Assembly (NCBI GenBank): GCA_025061245.1
Contig: JANZKD010000088.1
Span: 1-7,005, forward strand
From: Candidatus Culexmicrobium profundum
GTDB lineage: Archaea; Thermoproteota; Methanomethylicia; Culexarchaeales; Culexmicrobiaceae
Length of the DNA: 7,005 bases
Direction of reading: 5' to 3'
A program made the translations under genes and the position numbers. Each line of letters starts with the position of its first letter. The first letter of the stretch is position 1. Below, in pieces: positions 1 through 4,704 of this stretch. A model generated the notes under the pieces. The model did not search any database, was not told the origin of the DNA, and was given only the letters and a program-made list of their open reading frames with translations.

Positions 1-411
1 TCTCTTGAGGATTAAGTGTCTTAGTAGGGCTCTCATTAGAGCATGGGCTGGACATAAGCATCCTATACCTCCATCTCTAATTGTTCCCATGACAAGTAGT
101 GTAACATTATCTGGACATTCTACTCCGTATTGTTCAATGATATCATCAACTTTAGGATATAATCTGAAGAATCCTGCTTCAAGTGAGCCTGGATAAACTT
201 CCATTTTCTTCTTTAAAAGTTCTCTATTGATTGATAATGGTATGATTTTGTTTGCTTGTTCTTCATTTAATCCAAGGGTATATGCTAGATTGGTATTTGG
301 GTCCATGTCTACTGCAATAACCCTTAAACCATCTCTGCTCATAAGTCTGGCTAGAGTTCCTGCAATAGTTGTCTTTCCTACTCCTCCCTTACCAGTTATT
401 GCTATTTTCAT
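1..411 (-). CDS. cooC: CooC-like nickel-insertion ATPase, N-terminal part (cut by window edge)
   Basis: ParA/MinD-superfamily P-loop ATPase of the CooC/NifH group. Only the first 137 codons lie in the window, about half of the roughly 250 residues usual for the family. Visible are a deviant Walker A (GKGGVGKTT, residues 7-15), the following AGTLARLMSRDG helix, VDMDPN at 34-39, MGT at 108-110, and GCLCPAHALMRALL at 117-130 with the Cys-x-Cys pair C118/C120. That CXC pair and the 'GKGGVGKTT-AGTLARL' context point to CooC rather than NifH. CooC proteins are known to bind Ni/Zn at a dimer-interface CXC and to use ATP to mature the Ni-Fe-S cluster of CO dehydrogenase. The ATG at 411-409 is chosen because the Walker A falls where expected and purine-rich sequence precedes it. 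The gene is divergent from the mer unit, so a role in CODH/acetyl-CoA synthase maturation is inferred. Another MinD-like metallochaperone remains possible. Confidence 0.85.
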   Translation of the reverse strand, partial: MKIAITGKGGVGKTTIAGTLARLMSRDGLRVIAVDMDPNTNLAYTLGLNEEQANKIIPLSINRELLKKKMEVYPGSLEAGFFRLYPKVDDIIEQYGVECPDNVTLLVMGTIRDGGIGCLCPAHALMRALLRHLILKR

Positions 412-425
412 TTCCTTTTTCCCTT
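412..425 (-). promoter_or_regulatory. Purine-rich ribosome binding region of the CooC-like gene
   Basis: Read on the minus strand, the bases just before the ATG at 411 are almost all purines. An AAGGG block at 425-421 lies nine bases from the start codon. The upstream ATG at 433-431 is out of frame, which supports 411 as the start. Confidence 0.5.
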
Positions 426-470
426 CTTCTCATAATGTTTTATGGATGAATATTAATTTATCCACTGTAC

Positions 471-480
471 ATTTTATAGC
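471..480 (-). promoter_or_regulatory. Putative TATA box for the CooC-like gene
   Basis: On the minus strand this reads GCTATAAAAT, a good archaeal TATA element. A start about 25 bases downstream, near 450, would give a leader of about 40 bases containing the purine-rich ribosome site. The call rests on motif and spacing only. Confidence 0.5.
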
Positions 481-491
481 TAGGGATTAAG

Positions 492-499
492 TATTTAAG
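492..499 (+). promoter_or_regulatory. Putative TATA box for the small ORF-mer unit
   Basis: TATTTAAG lies 34 bases before the ATG at 534. A transcription start about 25 bases downstream, near 520, would leave a very short leader. It sits only about 12 bases from the minus-strand TATA box at 471-480, so the two units share one compact control region. Confidence 0.5.
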
Positions 500-519
500 A
501 GGTATTTCTCCACTTTTTT

Positions 520-524
520 AGGGG
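520..524 (+). promoter_or_regulatory. Shine-Dalgarno-like site for the 92-residue protein
   Basis: AGGGG lies nine bases upstream of the ATG at 534. It would fall right at the 5' end of the inferred short leader, so it may be only partly used. Confidence 0.35.
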
Positions 525-533
525 TTAATTTAA

Positions 534-812
534 ATGGCAATAAAAGAGGTTGTCTCTAATTTTTCACTTGAGCAAAAAGAGAAAATCGGTACAATTGTGA
601 TCGATATTATTCTAAAATCAAAGAAGGGTGCAGAGTTGTGTAGTAGTGATGCAAGGAAGCTAATAAGACTTTGGCAAGAAGATTTACTTTTCACTGATGA
701 TGGATTGGTATTTCTTCTAGGGGTGGCTAAGAAATTGGAGCCAGAGAAAACTATTGAGAAGTTAAGTAGTAAGGGATTTAGTGAATTGGCCAAAGTTTTG
801 GAGGAGGGTTAG
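534..812 (+). CDS. Small helical protein of unknown function, coupled to mer
   Basis: A 92-residue protein I do not recognise. It has no signal peptide, no clear membrane segment and a single Cys (C36). It looks almost wholly alpha-helical: amphipathic stretches at about 12-29, 38-50, 56-67 and 70-90 are broken by Gly/Asp turns such as FTDDGL at 53-58, suggesting a compact helical bundle. The ATG at 534 has a TATA-like element and an AGGGG upstream. The TAG stop ends two bases before the mer start, and mer's ribosome site (GGAGGG) lies within this gene's last codons, so the two are very likely co-transcribed and translationally coupled. A partner, regulator or stability factor for Mer is conceivable, but that is inferred from position alone. 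The antisense frame at 530-793 looks like a shadow. Confidence 0.75.
   Translation: MAIKEVVSNFSLEQKEKIGTIVIDIILKSKKGAELCSSDARKLIRLWQEDLLFTDDGLVFLLGVAKKLEPEKTIEKLSSKGFSELAKVLEEG
803..808 (+). promoter_or_regulatory. Shine-Dalgarno site of mer inside the preceding gene
   Basis: GGAGGG lies six bases upstream of the mer ATG at 815 and overlaps the last codons of the small upstream gene. It fixes the mer start and indicates translational coupling. Confidence 0.8.
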
Positions 813-814
813 GT

Positions 815-1807
815 ATGGTGTATTTTGGTGTTGAGTTTGTACCATATGAGCCTTTCTGGAAGACTACTTTTTATGCTATTCAAGCTGAGAAGAGGGGCTT
901 TGACTACATATGGATAACTGACCATTATAACAATCGTAATGTCTATGTTACTTTGACTTCAGTAGCTCTACATACAAGTAAAATCAAGCTTGGAATTGGA
1001 GTTACAAATCCTTATCTAGTCAATCCAGTATTAACTGCACAGGCTGCTGCATCTATAAATGAAATTGCACCGAATAGAGTTGTACTTGGTATTGGTCCCG
1101 GCGATAAAACCACTTTAGCTAGTCTAGGTGTTGAAATGACTCTTCCAGTGGCAGCTGTAAAGGAATGTGTTCTAATTGCTCGCTCGCTCTTCCAAAAGGG
1201 AAAAGTTAAGTTTGAAGGAAAAGTTTTCAATATTCCTAAAGCAAAATTCAACTTTAAAGTCATTGGTGAAATACCTATATTCATTGGAGCTCAAGGTCCA
1301 CAAATGCTAAGATTAGCAGCAAAATATGGTGATGGTGTTTTAATTAATGCTTCTCATCCCAAGGATGTTGAAGAGGCTATGAAACACATAGCTAAAGGTG
1401 CTAAGCGTGCTGGTAAGCCATTAGAGGAGTTGGAAATAGCTGCTTATACATCACTTTCCGTCGATGAGGATTATGAGAAAGCTTTCGGTGCAGCTGCTAG
1501 AGTTGTGGCTTTCATTGTTGCAGGAAGCCCTGATTTCATATTAGAGCGTCATGGAATTAACATTGGCAAAGTGAATGAAATTAAAAAGGCTTTAGGTGAA
1601 GCTAGGTGGAAAGATGCATTTTCCATAGTTGATAAGAAAATGATAGATGCCTTCTCAATAACAGGTACTCCAGACATTTGTATTAAGAAAATTGAAGAAC
1701 TAATTAAATTGGGAGTTACACAAGTAGTGGCTGGATCGCCAATAGGTCCAAATGTACGGAAATCAATAGACCTGTTTAGCAAAAAAGTTATGCCGAATTT
1801 CAAATGA
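815..1807 (+). CDS. mer: F420-dependent 5,10-methylenetetrahydromethanopterin reductase
   Basis: Cytoplasmic enzyme that reversibly reduces methylene-H4MPT to methyl-H4MPT with reduced coenzyme F420, as part of methanogenesis and of the archaeal Wood-Ljungdahl methyl branch. The 330 residues match the normal family length. Characteristic blocks of the luciferase-like F420-binding barrel are present in order: GVEFVP (5-10), ITDHYNNRNVY (34-44), LGIGVTNPY (59-67), INEIAPNRVVLGIGPGDK (82-99), PIFIGAQGP (154-162), LAAKYGDGVLINASHPKD (167-184), VVAFIVAGSP (230-239), LERHGI (243-248), FSITGTPD (281-288) and GVTQVVAGSPIGP (299-311). These match methanogen Mer almost word for word, which separates it from other F420-dependent luciferase-family oxidoreductases. 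The start follows a strong Shine-Dalgarno. The TGA stop overlaps the end of the convergent DUF166 gene by 8 bases. Direction in vivo (methyl synthesis or oxidation) cannot be read from sequence. Confidence 0.97.
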   Translation: MVYFGVEFVPYEPFWKTTFYAIQAEKRGFDYIWITDHYNNRNVYVTLTSVALHTSKIKLGIGVTNPYLVNPVLTAQAAASINEIAPNRVVLGIGPGDKTTLASLGVEMTLPVAAVKECVLIARSLFQKGKVKFEGKVFNIPKAKFNFKVIGEIPIFIGAQGPQMLRLAAKYGDGVLINASHPKDVEEAMKHIAKGAKRAGKPLEELEIAAYTSLSVDEDYEKAFGAAARVVAFIVAGSPDFILERHGINIGKVNEIKKALGEARWKDAFSIVDKKMIDAFSITGTPDICIKKIEELIKLGVTQVVAGSPIGPNVRKSIDLFSKKVMPNFK

Positions 1808-2744
1808 GTTTTCTTCGAGTTCTTTCTTTAGTAACTTCTTCTAATTTTTCTTTAAAGTTTAATGCTCTTAGAACATTTTCCATTGCAATGTAGGTGGCCC
1901 AATGAATCACAGTGTCTCCTAATTCATAGTCATGTGCTGTTGATGCTATACAATATGATTGATTTAATGAAGCTACATATTCACATAGCTTGCTAATGGA
2001 TTTATCATTTTTTAAGTTGATTTCATAGTTTAGTAGCATTCTAGCAATGTACCATGTTGCACCACATGGTGCTGAAGTTTTTAATTCAATTTTTCTAATT
2101 TTTATTTTTTCTTTGTTTTTGGCTGTTTTTACCTTTATTACTGGTATTCCAACTCTATATTCTCTAATGAATTTGGTTATGATGGGTTTTTCCTTTTTAG
2201 GTGTTAGGAGGCATGGTGGCTTTGGATTGTCAAATTCTATTCCAAATTCTTTACATTTTCCTTCAACTTCTTTGGAAACTCCTAATGGTGCATCTTGAGG
2301 ACTTTTTCTTAAGATTAATAGTGCTTTGATTCCTGAATTTTGAAGTATTTCTGGAAGAGCTAGGTAAATATCATTGTGGAGTCCTGTGGCTATAACGATG
2401 TCTGCTTTAGGAAGTTTTTCACCTATTATTTGTTCTGGTTCTTCAATTATTTCTGGAAGTTCATATATACTTGGAATTTTAATTACACTAATGTTTTCGG
2501 CAAAACTGTATTTTCCATATTTACATTTTTTCCCAATACATTTAGTTGAGCAGACTTTACAATGCCCTGTCCTATTTATTAGATTTTCCAAAATCTTTTC
2601 TCCATAGTTTCCTGAAATTATCATGCAAATTTTCATGTTGGTTTGCCAGATATTTACGCTTTCTTCTCCAATAGTAAATCCAGGTAGTGTCATTAATTCA
2701 ATTAATTCATTACCCTTCTCATCATTATTATTCAAGGTTAACAC
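1800..2744 (-). CDS. DUF166 family protein, second tandem copy (copy B)
   Basis: DUF166 (PF02593) protein of about 314 residues. The family has long carried a tentative thymidylate-synthase label, and archaeal Cys-rich members are also called DfsP-type (seleno)proteins; the real function is unknown. Visible are KICMIISGNYGEKILENL (38-55), a Cys cluster C62-x2-C65-x3-C69-x4-C74 followed by YGKYSFAEN, ADIVIATGLHNDIYLALPE (114-132), PKPPC (174-178), TSAPCGATWYIARMLLNYEI (223-242) and LGDTVIHW (275-282). All of these are also in the neighbouring copy A. Around residue 260 copy B has SLNQSYC where copy A has LHHHAAPC, so a His-rich motif is lost. The given start is a GTG at 2744-2742, directly after copy A's stop. 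A TTG at 2735-2733, preceded at six bases by AGGTG, is an equally good start. ATG at codon 18 is too far in, because residues before it align with copy A. Last gene of the operon. Confidence 0.87.
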   Translation of the reverse strand: MLTLNNNDEKGNELIELMTLPGFTIGEESVNIWQTNMKICMIISGNYGEKILENLINRTGHCKVCSTKCIGKKCKYGKYSFAENISVIKIPSIYELPEIIEEPEQIIGEKLPKADIVIATGLHNDIYLALPEILQNSGIKALLILRKSPQDAPLGVSKEVEGKCKEFGIEFDNPKPPCLLTPKKEKPIITKFIREYRVGIPVIKVKTAKNKEKIKIRKIELKTSAPCGATWYIARMLLNYEINLKNDKSISKLCEYVASLNQSYCIASTAHDYELGDTVIHWATYIAMENVLRALNFKEKLEEVTKERTRRKLI

Positions 2745-2746
2745 CT
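2742..2746 (-). promoter_or_regulatory. Possible Shine-Dalgarno deciding the copy B start
   Basis: AGGTG on the minus strand spans copy A's TAG stop and the GTG at 2744-2742. It sits six bases before a TTG at 2735-2733. If used, copy B would begin at that TTG, three codons later than the GTG. Confidence 0.35.
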
Positions 2747-3716
2747 ATGTAGGATATTTTCTTTCAAGTCTCTTTCTTATGGTTTTTTCAAGTTCCCTAT
2801 TTAAACCTAAAGCTCTCAAATATGCTTCTCTTTCAATATATGAACCCCAATGTAGCACTGTATCACCGAGTTCAGTGTCATAGTTCATTGATCCAATACA
2901 TGGTGCAGCGTGGTGGTGAAGTGCTATATAATCATACATTTTTTCAAGTTCACTCTCATTGAGATTTGATATTTCGTAATTTAGCATTTGTCTAGCTACA
3001 TACCATGTGGTTCCACAGGGAGCTGAAGTATAAATTTTTATGGCTGTTATCTTTTTTATATTTGCAATTTTAGCCATTTCTATCTCTATTAATGGTTTTC
3101 CTAATCTGAAGTCTTTTATAAATTGATCTATTACTTGTTTGTTGCATGGTCTAAGTGTGCACGAAGGTTTTGGGGCTTCAAATTCAATTCCATAGCTTTC
3201 ACATTCTTCTCGTATCTCTCTTACAACACCATAGGGTGCGTCTTTAGGGTCTTCACGGAATATTATGAGTGCCTTTATGTCGCTTTTTCTTAGAAGGTTT
3301 GGTAATTCCATGTAGATGTCACTGTGAAGTCCAGTGGCTAGGACTATGTCTGCACTGGGAAGTTTTTGTGGTAAATATTTGTATGGGTCATCTATTACAT
3401 CTGGTAGTTCTTGAGGGTTTTTCATTTCAATTACGCTTTCAATATTTTCAGCAAATCCATATTTGCCATATTTACATTGTCTTTCAATGCAAAGATGACC
3501 GCAACTAATACAATGACCTGTACTGTTAACCATGTTTTCAAGAACTCTGAGTCCATAGTCTCCACTAAAGATTAATATTACTTTTAAATTGCTAGGTCCC
3601 CAAACTGCTTTCTCATTAAATTCTCCTACTATTACGGGTTTTCCATTGAGTAATTCAAGTAGTTTCTTGTCCTTTTGCAGTTCTCTCCTTATACTTTCAT
3701 TGTTTATGCGCTGCAT
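2745..3716 (-). CDS. DUF166 family protein, first tandem copy (copy A)
   Basis: DUF166 (PF02593) protein of 323 residues, closely related along its whole length to the next gene. Motifs: KVILIFSGDYGLRVLENM (45-62), Cys cluster C69-x2-C72-x3-C76-x4-C81 followed by YGKYGFAEN, ADIVLATGLHSDIYMELP (122-139), PKPSCTLRPC (182-191), TSAPCGTTWYVARQMLNYEI (230-249), LHHHAAPC (266-273) and LGDTVLHW (283-290). The Cys cluster could bind an Fe-S cluster or zinc. The SAPCG Cys (C234) and the HHHAAPC block look like active-site or metal-ligand candidates; both ideas are inference. No signal peptide or membrane segment is seen, so it should be cytoplasmic. The ATG at 3716 is supported by GTGAGGT nine bases upstream, inside the preceding gene, which it overlaps by 20 bases. 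It ends with TAG, and the next in-frame codon is the putative GTG start of copy B. Confidence 0.88.
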   Translation of the reverse strand: MQRINNESIRRELQKDKKLLELLNGKPVIVGEFNEKAVWGPSNLKVILIFSGDYGLRVLENMVNSTGHCISCGHLCIERQCKYGKYGFAENIESVIEMKNPQELPDVIDDPYKYLPQKLPSADIVLATGLHSDIYMELPNLLRKSDIKALIIFREDPKDAPYGVVREIREECESYGIEFEAPKPSCTLRPCNKQVIDQFIKDFRLGKPLIEIEMAKIANIKKITAIKIYTSAPCGTTWYVARQMLNYEISNLNESELEKMYDYIALHHHAAPCIGSMNYDTELGDTVLHWGSYIEREAYLRALGLNRELEKTIRKRLERKYPT

Positions 3717-4581
3717 TTTTAATTAACCTCACAATTACTATTGGTTTATGTTTAATTGACAGTAACATTTTCCATGTTACTTCATTTGGTTTAACATGAA
3801 ATCTTTCAGCTATTTCCCATGCGGTGGCTCCAGCACCACTCCCTCTAATTTTATCAGCTAAATCTGCAATTCTAAGTATTTCATCAACATTTAATTTAAT
3901 TCCTACGGCTGCAATTGGAGTTGCACGTATTTTCCACCTTAAACTTCTGCCTATGATTAGGGCTAGGAATCCGAAGAATGATTTTATGCCTTTAATTGCA
4001 AAGGGTCTTGAAGTAATATGTAGTCTGCTAAATGAATACGTTTTATCGCTATCAACTATTAATATGCCAATTTTTTTGCCCGTTCTTCTGTAAATTTCTT
4101 TCCAAATTTCTTTAGCTATTTCCATGGGTTTTTCAAGTGGAAGGCATGCGTAACTGTATGGTACATTTGTTAAGTCTATTCCTCCTTCTGAATAGTGCTT
4201 TAATGCTTGAAGTGGTCCTGAAAGTTTAAGGCATACTTGTTTATGAGCGGCTCCCTCTTTTAGTGGATATTTTCTAAGGAAATTTATTGTTTTGAGTTTG
4301 AATTTACATAGTGGACCTAAAATGTATGCCCAAATAATTCTCATTAAAATATAAGTTATAATGATGGAGAATAAGTTTGGCTTAATTTTACTTTCATCAA
4401 TTAATCTCCCCCTTGCAACTGATAGAGCCTTTTCAGATATTACAATGATGTCACCGTCCTGTGCGATTTTATCAGCAATATAGACTACATACTTATAGAT
4501 GTCTTCGCCTGGGAGCCAGTATTTAGTTTTAATGGCTTTGCCTTTTAGTTTCAAGATTACTACTCCCAATATATATCTCAT
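3697..4581 (-). CDS. Coenzyme F420-0:L-glutamate ligase-like protein (archaeal CofE paralogue)
   Basis: Member of the F420_ligase family (PF01996/COG1478), in the longer archaeal subgroup distinct from classical CofE, which is about 250 residues. Visible: DGDIIVISEKALSVARGRLID (42-62), HKQV (113-116), SEGGIDLTNVPYSYACLPLE (131-150), KKIGILIVDSDKTYSF (169-184), AVGIKLNVDEILRIADLADK (225-244), GSGAGATAWEIAERF (247-261) and KPIVIVRLIKN (279-289). CofE adds glutamates to F420-0 using GTP; Asp residues of the GGID and VDSD blocks correspond to its metal-binding region. This paralogue may ligate glutamate onto another substrate, so the exact reaction is unassigned. Bases 4581-4579 give an ATG, but a TTG at 4554-4552 has GGGAG eight bases upstream and begins where the family usually begins (KLKGKAIKTKYWLPGED), so I prefer the TTG. 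First gene of the operon with the two DUF166 genes, overlapping copy A by 20 bases. Confidence 0.83.
   Translation of the reverse strand: MRYILGVVILKLKGKAIKTKYWLPGEDIYKYVVYIADKIAQDGDIIVISEKALSVARGRLIDESKIKPNLFSIIITYILMRIIWAYILGPLCKFKLKTINFLRKYPLKEGAAHKQVCLKLSGPLQALKHYSEGGIDLTNVPYSYACLPLEKPMEIAKEIWKEIYRRTGKKIGILIVDSDKTYSFSRLHITSRPFAIKGIKSFFGFLALIIGRSLRWKIRATPIAAVGIKLNVDEILRIADLADKIRGSGAGATAWEIAERFHVKPNEVTWKMLLSIKHKPIVIVRLIKNAAHKQ
3726..3732 (-). promoter_or_regulatory. Shine-Dalgarno site of DUF166 copy A
   Basis: GTGAGGT on the minus strand, nine bases before the ATG at 3716-3714 and inside the end of the F420-ligase-like gene. It supports the overlapping start and coupled translation. Confidence 0.65.
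4563..4567 (-). promoter_or_regulatory. Shine-Dalgarno favouring the TTG start of the CofE-like gene
   Basis: GGGAG on the minus strand, eight bases before the TTG at 4554-4552. The upstream ATG at 4581 has no comparable site. Together with the family's usual N-terminus this argues for the TTG start. Confidence 0.5.
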
Positions 4582-4600
4582 TGAATTGAAAATCGACTTG

Positions 4601-4609
4601 AAATAAAAG
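4601..4609 (-). promoter_or_regulatory. Putative TATA-like element for the CofE-like/DUF166 operon
   Basis: The minus strand reads CTTTTATTT here. A start about 25 bases downstream, near 4578, would fall between the ATG at 4581 and the TTG at 4554, which is compatible with the TTG start and a leader of about 25 bases. The motif is weak and the region is AT-rich. Confidence 0.3.
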
Positions 4610-4662
4610 CTTTACTTGTGCCTTTGAAGTAAATAGCTATGTTCAATGAATTTTAAGTGAAA

Positions 4663-4671
4663 TAATTTAAG
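4663..4671 (+). promoter_or_regulatory. Putative TATA box for the FtsX-fusion gene
   Basis: TAATTTAAG ends 33 bases before the ATG at 4705, nearly the same spacing as the TATTTAAG box upstream of the gene at 534. The nearby AT-rich box at 4682-4690 is too close to the ATG unless a later start is used. No convincing Shine-Dalgarno precedes 4705, so a short-leader or leaderless-type message is plausible. Confidence 0.35.
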
Positions 4672-4704
4672 TTTCCAATAGAATATTTAATTATTGTGGT
4701 TGTG

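Noticed and set aside
5..490. Plus-strand open frames at 5-196 and 227-490
   Set aside because: They are antisense to the CooC-like gene, whose P-loop and CXC motifs are unmistakable on the minus strand, and their translations show no recognisable motif.
1012..1803. Minus-strand open frames inside mer (1012-1284, 1549-1803)
   Set aside because: They are shadows of the mer reading frame, which is conserved throughout.
1781..1858. T-rich terminators for the convergent units (minus-strand T6 at 1786-1781; plus-strand T tracts at about 1809-1858)
   Set aside because: The whole window is T-rich on the plus strand and similar short runs occur everywhere, with no hairpin seen, so the signal is not specific.
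1800..3716. Selenocysteine in the DUF166 proteins
   Set aside because: Some members of this family are thought to be selenoproteins, but both copies here have Cys at all the conserved positions and no in-frame TGA before their ends.
2047..4093. Plus-strand open frames at 2047-2298, 2374-2607, 2623-2883, 3269-3508 and 3824-4093
   Set aside because: All lie opposite the DUF166 and CofE-like genes and encode low-complexity, motif-free peptides.
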